From NCBI GenBank assembly GCA_000437895.1, contig FR902137.1:1-5474 (forward strand): a stretch of DNA of 5,474 nt, in the 5' to 3' direction. The position numbers and the translations under genes were made by a program. Below the pieces are notes generated by a model, which was not told the origin of the DNA, did not search any database, and was given only the letters and a program-made list of their open reading frames with translations. Positions 1-5,474 of this stretch are shown here, piece after piece. Origin of the DNA: Clostridium sp. CAG:914 (lineage in GTDB: Bacteria; Bacillota_I; Bacilli_A; RF39; UBA660). The stretch's first letter is position 1, and every line of letters begins with the position of its first letter.

Positions 1-58
1 GCACTTAAGACATTATCATAAATTAATCATACCCGTTTTTATTTTTGTTAATTATTGA

Positions 59-87
59 TTGACAAATCTTGAAATTTATTGTATTAT
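59..87 (+). promoter_or_regulatory. Sigma-A-type promoter of the sigma-factor gene
   Basis: A consensus -35 box TTGACA (59-64) is followed by a 17-base spacer and a -10 box TATTAT (82-87). An overlapping TATACT (85-90) would need a 20-base spacer and is less likely. Transcription should start near 94, leaving a leader of only about 15 nt. The AGGGGG ribosome-binding site at 99-104 sits five bases before the ATG. The near-perfect match suggests strong expression by the housekeeping polymerase. Positions 1-58 upstream are AT-rich and contain no gene I can support. Confidence 0.8.
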
Positions 88-109
88 ACTAGGCTATTAG
101 GGGGAAATT

Positions 110-1033
110 ATGAGTAGTGGAATAATTGATTATTATTATGAAGAACTTCAAGAGGAACAATATGAACCACTTGATGATGAAAATATTAAAACTTTATTTG
201 CAGAATACAAAAGAACTGGTGATATAAACATTAGAAATATATTAATAACACATAATTTAAGATTAGTATGTAATGTAGTAAAAAAGTATAAGGCTAGTTA
301 TAAATCTGATTCAGATTTCATTAAAGATGTATTTCAAGCAGGAAATGTTGGATTAATGAGAGCAGTTGATTATTTTGATGTTGAAAAAGGATATAAATTT
401 TCAACATATGCATGTCATTGCATTGAAACGGAGATAATAAAATTAATTGATAATTCAGATATTATAAGAATTACTCCATATAAAAAAAGAAAAATTTATT
501 GGTTTAATAAAGCAATTGAAAAATTATGTCAAACGTTAGATAGAAATCCAACTTTAGAGGAATTATCATATTTTTTAGATTTATCAATTGAAGAATTAGA
601 AAGCTTATATAAATTAATGATATTAAATGGTATAAGTTTTGATGAAGAATTAGGAAATTCTGACACAGATATAAAATTTGAATTGAAAGATGTTATTCCT
701 GATGATTCGCCTGATATGGTAGATGTGGTAATAAAAAAAGAAATACCACATATTGTTGAGGAATTGATAAATAATTCGGATTTAACAGAAAAAGAAAGAA
801 AAATAGTGGAAATGTATTATGGTCTTAATGGAAATGATAGTCATACATTAGAAGAAATATCAGTTATAATAAAAGATAAGCATAAACTTACGCGTGAAAG
901 AATAAGAAAAATAAGAGATAAAGCACTTGAAAAAATGAAATGTTGTCCAAATTCGGATATACTCTTAAGTGCTAAAACGTGTATAGGTGATGAACCGATG
1001 TTTTATCCAGTTTACAGGAGAATTAGGAAATAG
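110..1033 (+). CDS. Divergent RNA polymerase sigma-70-family factor
   Basis: This 307-residue cytoplasmic protein should bind core RNA polymerase and direct promoter recognition. Region 2 spans about residues 41-113 and carries the hallmark strings FQAGNVGLMRAVDYFD and GYKFSTYA (75-101). Region 3 spans about 121-175 (RNPTLEELSYFLDLSIEEL). The 3.2 linker looks primary-sigma-like (FDEELGNSDTDIKFELKDVI, 177-196). Region 4 spans about 217-277, with TLEEI and TRERIRKIRDKAL in the helix-turn-helix. It lacks the long N-terminal region 1.1 of housekeeping sigma A and is shorter than typical RpoD. Two oddities stand out. The usual YATWWIRQAI of region 2.3/2.4 is YACHCIETEI, which resembles the CIENEI of sporulation factors SigE/SigK. 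The turn of the region 4.2 helix-turn-helix is about four residues longer than in RpoD. A 30-residue tail (278-307) follows region 4. The start is fixed by AGGGGG five bases upstream. It is an alternative or strongly diverged sigma; its regulon is unknown. Confidence 0.88.
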   Translation: MSSGIIDYYYEELQEEQYEPLDDENIKTLFAEYKRTGDINIRNILITHNLRLVCNVVKKYKASYKSDSDFIKDVFQAGNVGLMRAVDYFDVEKGYKFSTYACHCIETEIIKLIDNSDIIRITPYKKRKIYWFNKAIEKLCQTLDRNPTLEELSYFLDLSIEELESLYKLMILNGISFDEELGNSDTDIKFELKDVIPDDSPDMVDVVIKKEIPHIVEELINNSDLTEKERKIVEMYYGLNGNDSHTLEEISVIIKDKHKLTRERIRKIRDKALEKMKCCPNSDILLSAKTCIGDEPMFYPVYRRIRK

Positions 1034-1040
1034 TAGGCTT

Positions 1041-1065
1041 AAAGCATTATATTAATGCTTTTTTT
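1041..1065 (+). terminator. Weak intrinsic terminator after the sigma gene
   Basis: AAAGCATTA (1041-1049) and TAATGCTTT (1053-1061) form a perfect 9-bp stem around a 3-base loop, with a run of seven T at 1059-1065. It begins 7 bases after the TAG stop. Only two G-C pairs hold the stem, so termination may be partial and some transcripts could read into the helD leader. Confidence 0.65.
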
Positions 1066-1094
1066 AATTTATATCAAGTAAGTTAAAAATAGTA

Positions 1095-1123
1095 TTGAAT
1101 ACAATTAAAATATGTGTTAAAAT
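1095..1123 (+). promoter_or_regulatory. Extended -10 promoter upstream of helD
   Basis: TTGAAT (1095-1100), a 17-base spacer, then TAAAAT (1118-1123) preceded by the extended -10 element TGT (1115-1117). Transcription would start near 1130, giving a leader of about 79 nt. The promoters of the other three genes lead to leaders of about 15-25 nt. In such AT-rich DNA the boxes could match by chance, but spacing and TGn element agree with the two downstream promoters. Confidence 0.55.
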
Positions 1124-1154
1124 TAAATGGCTTGATAATATTAGACTTATAAAT

Positions 1155-1187
1155 AAACGTTTTTATATAAAAAAAGAACGTTTTTTT
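1155..1187 (+). promoter_or_regulatory. Terminator-like hairpin in the helD leader (possible attenuator)
   Basis: AAACGTTTTT (1155-1164) can pair over 10 bp, with one G-U pair, with AAGAACGTTT (1174-1183). The loop is 9 bases and a run of seven T covers 1181-1187, so the element has the form of an intrinsic terminator. Only about 20 bases separate it from the helD start, which leaves no room for a promoter after it. Any helD transcript must therefore cross it. It may be an attenuator, or a second backup terminator for the sigma gene that helD has to read through. No known riboswitch or T-box motif is visible. Confidence 0.4.
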
Positions 1188-1198
1188 CCACGTTATAT

Positions 1199-1205
1199 AA
1201 GGAGG
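1199..1205 (+). promoter_or_regulatory. Ribosome-binding site that fixes the helD start
   Basis: AAGGAGG is a near-perfect anti-16S match and is the only strong one in the region. It lies just three bases before the ATG at 1209, closer than the usual five to nine. It settles the start at 1209 rather than at an in-frame ATG at 1095, which has no Shine-Dalgarno and falls in the -35 box. Confidence 0.8.
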
Positions 1206-1208
1206 AAT

Positions 1209-3221
1209 ATGGAATTACCAATTAGTGAAATTAAAAAAGAAGAAAAAGTGTTGGCAGATACGATTGCTTTAATAAGAAATAAGATATCTTCATTGGGTGG
1301 AGAACTTATTGAAAGAGATGAAAAAGCTTTAGAATTTAAAAAATTTATGTGGGATAATAAGAGTGATTTGGATCCGGCAGAATTAAAGACGATGATGTCT
1401 GATAGTGATTTAGAAATTTCTTTAATGTTAAAGAAAGGGGAGTATTTACAAAAATTATATAGAATACAAAATAATCCTTATTTTGGTTCAATAATATTTA
1501 AAGATGATGTTGAAGAAAATACTATTTATATAGGAATATGTCATGTCGAAGATAATTTAAAGTTTTATGTTCATGATTGGCGTAGTCCAATATGTAGTTT
1601 ATTTTATGATTATGAGGTAGGACCTTGTCAATATTCGGCTCCTGGTGGGATAATTAAGGGAGAAATAACTAGAAAAAGGCAATATACTATTAAAGATGGT
1701 AAACTAATACATATATTTGATAATAATATAAATATTGATGATGAACTATTACAAGAAGTATTAGCAAATGCTTCAAATGATAAAATGAAAAACATAGTTA
1801 ATACTATTCAAATGGAACAAAATAAGGTAATAAGAAATACTAGTGATAGAAATTTAATTGTACAAGGGATTGCTGGTTCTGGAAAGACAAGTGTTGCCTT
1901 GCATAGAATAGCCTTTCTTTTGTATCAAATTAAAAATATAACATCTAATAATATTTTAATATTTTCTCCAAATAAAGTATTTTCTGAATATATTTCTAAT
2001 GTATTACCAGAACTTGGTGAAAAAAATACTAAAGAAACGACATTTCATGCCTTTATGGATAAAGAAATAAAGGAATTTGATAGTGTTGAATCTTTTACTG
2101 ATTTTATTGAAAGAAGTTATAAGAGTAAATTAGATGATTTTGAATTTACTAAATATAAACAAAGTGATGAAATTATTTCTGATATTGAACAATATGTTAA
2201 TGATATTGTAAGTAAAGCTAGTTTTGTAGATGATTTGTTTGATAGAGATTATAGTTATACTAAGGATGAACTTAATTATATGTTAAAAACGAGATATAGT
2301 AGATTTGGTTTGTTTGATAGAATTAATTTTATGGCAGATAAAATAAGTGAATTGAGTTTTAATGGTCGTTTAAATAAAAGTAGTAGTATTAAAGCAAAAC
2401 TATATGATATTTTAAATATAGAAAAAGATATGGTTAATATATATATTAATTTCTTTAATAGTAATTTTTCTAAAATAAAAAGAGATATATCTTATATAAG
2501 AGACAATAAGAAAATGATTAATTATGATGATGCAGTATTGTTTATTTATATGAAAATTATGCTTTTTGGTTGTAACTATAATACGGATATTAAACAAATA
2601 GTTATTGATGAGGCACAAGATTATTCTTTAATTCAATTTAAATTAATTAAGAAGATATTTAAGAATGCTTCATATACTATACTAGGAGATGTTAATCAAA
2701 CTATTAATCCATATTATAAATATGATACTTTAGAAGTGTTAACAAATGTTTTTGAAGATAGTAAATATATTGAACTTACTAAAACTTATCGTTCTAGTCA
2801 AGAAATTATTGAATATAGTAATAAAGTATTAGGACTTAATCATGTTACTGCTATTAGGAGAAATGTAAATATTCCAGTTATAGAATTGGAAGAGACAGAT
2901 TTAAAAACGGATATGGAGTCTTCGGTTAATGAAGCTATGAAATATGGTAAGTCAATTGGTATAATTACTAAGAATGATGAAGAAGCAATAAAAATATATG
3001 ATACTTTAAAGGGTACGTTGGATATTACTTTAATAGACTCGTCTTCTAGAACATTTAGTAGAAAACTTGTGGTTATTCCAGTATATATGGCAAAGGGATT
3101 AGAATTTGATAGTGTAATTATATATACTGATAAGAATAATAAATATACAGATAAAGAAAAGTATTTATACTATGTGGCAATTACTAGATGCCAACACAAG
3201 TTAATAGTTTATAATCAATAA
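1209..3221 (+). CDS. helD: HelD, RNA polymerase recycling helicase-like ATPase
   Basis: HelD is a UvrD/Rep-like superfamily 1 ATPase that binds RNA polymerase and uses nucleotide hydrolysis to free it from stalled complexes. Numbering from the ATG at 1209 gives 670 residues, shorter than the 774 of Bacillus subtilis HelD. The N-terminal part (about 1-90) is helical and charged and corresponds to the coiled-coil arm that enters the polymerase secondary channel. The HelD signature follows: NPYFGSIIF (89-97), YIGI, YVHDWRSPICSLFYDYEVGP (120-139) and RKRQYTI. Helicase motifs: Q motif EQNKVIR (203-209), Walker A GIAGSGKTS (220-228), Walker B IVIDEAQDY (464-472), GDVNQTI (493-499), TYRSSQEI (526-533), YMAKGLEFDSVII (626-638) and YYVAITRCQHKL (654-665). 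All key ATPase residues are present, so it should be active. The poorly conserved stretch at about 281-440 is the insertion that in relatives reaches into the main channel. No clear terminator follows the TAA. Confidence 0.93.
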   Translation: MELPISEIKKEEKVLADTIALIRNKISSLGGELIERDEKALEFKKFMWDNKSDLDPAELKTMMSDSDLEISLMLKKGEYLQKLYRIQNNPYFGSIIFKDDVEENTIYIGICHVEDNLKFYVHDWRSPICSLFYDYEVGPCQYSAPGGIIKGEITRKRQYTIKDGKLIHIFDNNINIDDELLQEVLANASNDKMKNIVNTIQMEQNKVIRNTSDRNLIVQGIAGSGKTSVALHRIAFLLYQIKNITSNNILIFSPNKVFSEYISNVLPELGEKNTKETTFHAFMDKEIKEFDSVESFTDFIERSYKSKLDDFEFTKYKQSDEIISDIEQYVNDIVSKASFVDDLFDRDYSYTKDELNYMLKTRYSRFGLFDRINFMADKISELSFNGRLNKSSSIKAKLYDILNIEKDMVNIYINFFNSNFSKIKRDISYIRDNKKMINYDDAVLFIYMKIMLFGCNYNTDIKQIVIDEAQDYSLIQFKLIKKIFKNASYTILGDVNQTINPYYKYDTLEVLTNVFEDSKYIELTKTYRSSQEIIEYSNKVLGLNHVTAIRRNVNIPVIELEETDLKTDMESSVNEAMKYGKSIGIITKNDEEAIKIYDTLKGTLDITLIDSSSRTFSRKLVVIPVYMAKGLEFDSVIIYTDKNNKYTDKEKYLYYVAITRCQHKLIVYNQ

Positions 3222-3243
3222 TGTCAAAAATATAGTAAAGTGC

Positions 3244-3272
3244 TTGATTTATATAGGTCTTTGTGTTAGTAT
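3244..3272 (+). promoter_or_regulatory. Extended -10 promoter of the first surface-protein gene
   Basis: TTGATT (3244-3249), a 17-base spacer ending in the extended -10 element TGT (3264-3266), then TAGTAT (3267-3272). Transcription should start near 3279, shortly before the GGGAGG ribosome-binding site (3286-3291), which is five bases from the ATG. The same arrangement, with an identical CTTTGTG at the same position in the spacer, precedes the paralogous gene downstream. Confidence 0.65.
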
Positions 3273-3296
3273 TTTAATTGTTATAGGGAGGTTATT

Positions 3297-4511
3297 ATGG
3301 AAGAAAATAGAAAAAACAAAACAATAAAAATTTTACTAAAATTAATTTTTGCTATATTATTAGTAGTATTATTCGCTTGGTTATTATCTATGTTTTTAAA
3401 AAGTAATTTTAAAAATGAATATAATAATGTATTTCAAGATAATTTAATTAGAATGAAAGAAGCGGGTATTTCATATTTTACTAATGATAGGTTGCCTAGT
3501 GAAGATGGACAATTTGAGAAAATAACTTTAGGTGATATGTATGATTTAAAGTTGATTTTAGAAATAAAAGATGCTAATGGAAAATTATGTTCTTCAAGTG
3601 ATTCATATGTTAAAGTTACTAAGAATGATGAAGAATATCAAATGAAAGTATATTTATCATGTGATGGTATGGAAGATTATATTATTTCTTATCTAGGATG
3701 TTATAATTATTGTAATAGTGATATATGTGAAAAAAAAGATATTACTTCTGATAATGCAGATAGTGTTAATAATGCATTATCAAATAATAATGGAAGTAAT
3801 AATTCTGTTTTGGAATATGAATATTCTAAAGATACTAGTCATTGGGGAGAATGGAGTAGTTGGTCTAAATGGACAAAAGACTTCCTAGAAGAAACGGATT
3901 ATAGAAAAGTAGAAACTAAAGTAGTTCAAGAAGAATATACTTATAGTAGACAATTTGAGGAAATAGTTTATGCTAATGTAATCAAGGATTGTCCAGCTGG
4001 ATATAATTTATTTGATTCTTCTACATGTTATAAACTTACTAATGAAACAACACCAGCAAAATGTTTACCATTGGTAGGACATTATTTATATGCTCAAGAG
4101 GGTATTAATTGTTATTATAGAGTTAAAAGTGATATAAGTAATCCAGTATGTTCTAATGTTGATTTTTCTAAATTTGATTTAAGATGTATGAAAATTGTAA
4201 GGAGAGAAGCTTCTTGTCCAATAGATTATTTGATGGTTGGTGGAGCATGCAGAAAAGCTTATTTTTCAAGCTTGGTAACTAGTTGTCCAGTTGGTTATGA
4301 TTTTACTGATAAAACTCATACTAAATGTTATAAAAAGGAAATTAGAACAGAATATTTAGTGGGTTATCGTGATGTAAATTATTATAGATATGCTACAAGA
4401 GAATATGTTGAAGGTGTAGTTAATTATAAATGGAGTAGAACTAATAATGATAAAAATCTTCTAAATCAAGGTTATAGTTTGACTGGAAGAACAAGGACAA
4501 TATTTTTATAG
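3297..4511 (+). CDS. Membrane-anchored cysteine-rich protein with Trp ladder, function unknown
   Basis: I do not recognise a named family. The 404-residue protein starts with a short Lys/Arg-rich segment and one hydrophobic helix (about 16-34), which predicts an N-in signal anchor with the rest outside the cell. No lipobox, prepilin cleavage motif or LPxTG sorting signal is visible. Modules in order: a domain at 45-146 with cysteines 98, 122, 135, 139 and 144; an Asn/Ser-rich linker (about 151-170); a Trp ladder WGEWSSWSKW (183-192) followed by a basic strand YRKVETKVV, resembling a thrombospondin type 1 repeat without its cysteines; five two-cysteine modules (232/244, 256/272, 285/297, 307/318, 330/344), several reading CPxGY...C-x-K; and a Tyr/Arg-rich end (351-404) with another KWS. 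Fifteen cysteines in total. It has its own promoter and terminator, and a paralog follows. An adhesive or cell-envelope role is only an inference from the architecture. Confidence 0.85.
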   Translation: MEENRKNKTIKILLKLIFAILLVVLFAWLLSMFLKSNFKNEYNNVFQDNLIRMKEAGISYFTNDRLPSEDGQFEKITLGDMYDLKLILEIKDANGKLCSSSDSYVKVTKNDEEYQMKVYLSCDGMEDYIISYLGCYNYCNSDICEKKDITSDNADSVNNALSNNNGSNNSVLEYEYSKDTSHWGEWSSWSKWTKDFLEETDYRKVETKVVQEEYTYSRQFEEIVYANVIKDCPAGYNLFDSSTCYKLTNETTPAKCLPLVGHYLYAQEGINCYYRVKSDISNPVCSNVDFSKFDLRCMKIVRREASCPIDYLMVGGACRKAYFSSLVTSCPVGYDFTDKTHTKCYKKEIRTEYLVGYRDVNYYRYATREYVEGVVNYKWSRTNNDKNLLNQGYSLTGRTRTIFL

Positions 4512-4515
4512 ATTT

Positions 4516-4550
4516 AATAATGAAGTGATTTTGCTTCGTTATTTTCTTTT
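4516..4550 (+). terminator. Intrinsic terminator after the first surface-protein gene
   Basis: AATAATGAAG (4516-4525) pairs with CTTCGTTATT (4534-4543) in a 10-bp stem with one T-G wobble and an 8-base loop. A T-rich tail follows (TTTT, C, TTTT up to 4550). It starts 5 bases after the TAG stop and separates the two paralogous units, so the second relies on its own promoter. Confidence 0.8.
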
Positions 4551-4584
4551 GTTTATTTGTTTTAATAACTTTGATGTTAATTTC

Positions 4585-4613
4585 TTGACTTTGTATTTTC
4601 TTTGTGCTATAGT
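4585..4613 (+). promoter_or_regulatory. Extended -10 promoter of the second surface-protein gene
   Basis: TTGACT (4585-4590), a 17-base spacer ending in the extended -10 element TGC (4605-4607), then TATAGT (4608-4613). Transcription should start near 4620. GGGAG (4631-4635) is the ribosome-binding site, eight bases before the ATG at 4644. This is the best match to consensus among the extended -10 promoters in the window and lies directly after a clear terminator. Confidence 0.75.
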
Positions 4614-4643
4614 ATACGGTAATTTAAGAAGGGAGAATTTTGT

Positions 4644-5474
4644 ATGGAAGATGAAAGAAGAATAAACATTGTAAAAGTTCTATTAAAACTTATTGTAGTT
4701 GTACTTGTTATATTATTTTCTGCATGGATAGTTACGAAGATTTGTTCTAATAATAATCCTATTAATAGTGATAAATTAGTAGATCAAGTATTTCAAGATA
4801 ATTTAAATAGAATGAAAGAAGTGGGAATATCTTATTTTACATTAGAAAGAATGCCTAAAAATGTTGGTGATAAAGAAAAAATTACATTACAAGATATGTA
4901 TGATAAGAATTTAATTCTTGAGGTAAGAGACGAAGAAAATAATTTATGTTCTGATACTGATTCATATATTGAAGTTGAGAAATATAATGATGAATATCAA
5001 ATGAAAGTTAATTTATCTTGTTCTAATAGAAAAGATTATATTATTGTAGTAATGGGATGCTATAATTATTGTAAAAATGAAATTTGTGAAAAACAAGAAC
5101 AAGATGTTATAACTGATTCAGACAATGATAGTCAACAAAATACGGTTATAGAATATGAATATTATAAGGCTACTAATGGAAAATGGACTGATTGGAGTGC
5201 ATGGTCAGCATGGCAAAAAACATATCTAGAACCAACAGAATATAGAAAGGTTGGAACTAAAGTTGTTCAAGAAGATTATACTTATGAAAGTACTATTGAA
5301 GAGGATGAATATGCTGATGTTATAATTAGTTGTCCAAGTGGATATTCTTTAAATTCAGAAGGAACTAAATGTAAAAAGATAAGTAATGAAACAACTAATC
5401 CGGTATGTCCGACAATAAGTGGGTATACTTTATATAATCAAGATGGATTTACTTGTAAGTATAAATCAAATACA
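4644..5474 (+). CDS. Paralogous membrane-anchored Trp-ladder protein, cut by the window end
   Basis: The frame is open for 277 codons from the ATG to the last base, so the C-terminus lies outside the window. It repeats the plan of the upstream gene. A basic N-terminus is followed by one membrane helix (about 16-33). The domain at 49-150 aligns without gaps to residues 45-146 of the upstream protein, with about 64 of 102 residues identical by hand count and all five cysteines kept (102, 126, 139, 143, 148). Then come an Asp/Asn/Ser/Gln-rich linker (about 154-167), a Trp ladder WTDWSAWSAW (181-190) with the basic strand YRKVGTKVV, and two cysteine-pair modules (230/243, 255/271). An extra cysteine at 34 at the end of the membrane helix is absent from the neighbour; it is not in a lipobox. 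Function is unknown; probably extracellular and cell-attached. GGGAG eight bases upstream supports the start. Confidence 0.82.
   Translation, partial: MEDERRINIVKVLLKLIVVVLVILFSAWIVTKICSNNNPINSDKLVDQVFQDNLNRMKEVGISYFTLERMPKNVGDKEKITLQDMYDKNLILEVRDEENNLCSDTDSYIEVEKYNDEYQMKVNLSCSNRKDYIIVVMGCYNYCKNEICEKQEQDVITDSDNDSQQNTVIEYEYYKATNGKWTDWSAWSAWQKTYLEPTEYRKVGTKVVQEDYTYESTIEEDEYADVIISCPSGYSLNSEGTKCKKISNETTNPVCPTISGYTLYNQDGFTCKYKSNT

Larger units (their letters stand above)
3243..5474 (+). repeat. Tandem duplication of a promoter-plus-surface-gene unit
   Basis: The units beginning at 3243 and 4584 are diverged copies. At the DNA level, 3429-3462 matches 4788-4821 with a single mismatch in 34 bases. 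The promoter segments share CTTGA at the -35 box and CTTTGTG before the -10 box in the same register. The proteins are collinear from the membrane helix through the second cysteine module. Differences at many third positions and a variable linker mean the duplication is not recent. The second copy is incomplete here, so the array could continue. Confidence 0.8.

Noticed and set aside
2..58. Possible C-terminal end of an upstream gene in the second forward frame, closing with TGA at 56-58
   Set aside because: Only 18 codons with no recognisable content, in AT-rich DNA where such frames occur by chance; it also runs right up to the -35 box.
413..448. Calling the sigma factor SigE or SigK outright from the CIxxEI string
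   Set aside because: The full region 3 and the primary-like region 4 do not fit those sporulation factors, and nothing else in the window points to sporulation.
1095..1208. In-frame N-terminal extension of HelD from an ATG at 1095
   Set aside because: No Shine-Dalgarno precedes 1095, the 38 extra residues do not resemble HelD, and the segment contains the promoter and hairpin. GGAGG at 1201-1205 supports 1209.
2412..2618. A 68-codon open frame on the minus strand
   Set aside because: It lies wholly inside helD, has no ribosome-binding site or recognisable product, and is low-complexity (Ile/Asn/Tyr-rich), as expected antisense to AT-rich coding DNA.
3222..3243. Terminator after helD
   Set aside because: No convincing stem with a T-run was found; AAAG/CTTT pairings here are too short and overlap the next promoter.
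3297..3401. Type IV pilin or sortase-anchored protein
   Set aside because: There is no prepilin peptidase site before the hydrophobic helix, and the complete gene ends in RTRTIFL with no LPxTG, hydrophobic helix or basic tail.
4743..4745. Cysteine 34 of the second surface protein as a lipoprotein anchor
   Set aside because: The preceding residues TKI do not fit a lipobox, and the paralog has no cysteine there.
1..5474. Mycoplasma-type genetic code (TGA as Trp), suggested by AT-richness and no TGA stops
   Set aside because: No in-frame TGA was seen and the tryptophans checked are all TGG. Three stop codons are too few to decide.

Overview
The window reads as very AT-rich chromosomal DNA from a low-G+C Gram-positive bacterium (Bacillota). 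The evidence is purine-rich GGGAGG/GGAGG ribosome-binding sites, sigma-A-type promoters with TG-extended -10 boxes, a Bacillota-type HelD, and proteins held by one N-terminal membrane helix. An uncultured gut Bacilli/Erysipelotrichia-like or RF39-like lineage is my guess and is not proven by the sequence. All tryptophans checked are TGG, the three complete genes stop with TAG, TAA and TAG, and no in-frame TGA was seen.

Layout, all genes on the + strand. (1) Positions 1-109: no gene seen, then a strong promoter. (2) 110-1033: a divergent sigma-70-family factor, followed by a weak terminator-like hairpin. (3) 1095-1208: an extended -10 promoter and a leader of about 79 nt containing a terminator-like hairpin with a U-run. 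(4) 1209-3221: HelD, the helicase-like ATPase that strips and recycles stalled RNA polymerase. (5) 3243-4550: a monocistronic unit (promoter, 404-residue membrane-anchored, cysteine-rich, Trp-ladder protein, good terminator). (6) 4584 to the window end: a second copy of the same kind of unit, whose gene runs off the window after 277 codons.

The first half encodes two proteins that both bind RNA polymerase. The second half is a tandem duplication of a surface-protein unit of unknown function. In both copies the modules run in the same order: N-terminal membrane anchor, a conserved domain of about 100 residues with five invariant cysteines, an Asn/Ser/Asp-rich linker, a Cys-free thrombospondin-type-1-like Trp ladder (W-x2-W-x2-W-x2-W), then two-cysteine modules. 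Their promoters are related too, so the duplicated unit carried its own control region. I see no firm link between the RNA-polymerase half and the surface half beyond adjacency, and no mobile element, tRNA, rRNA or CRISPR array.
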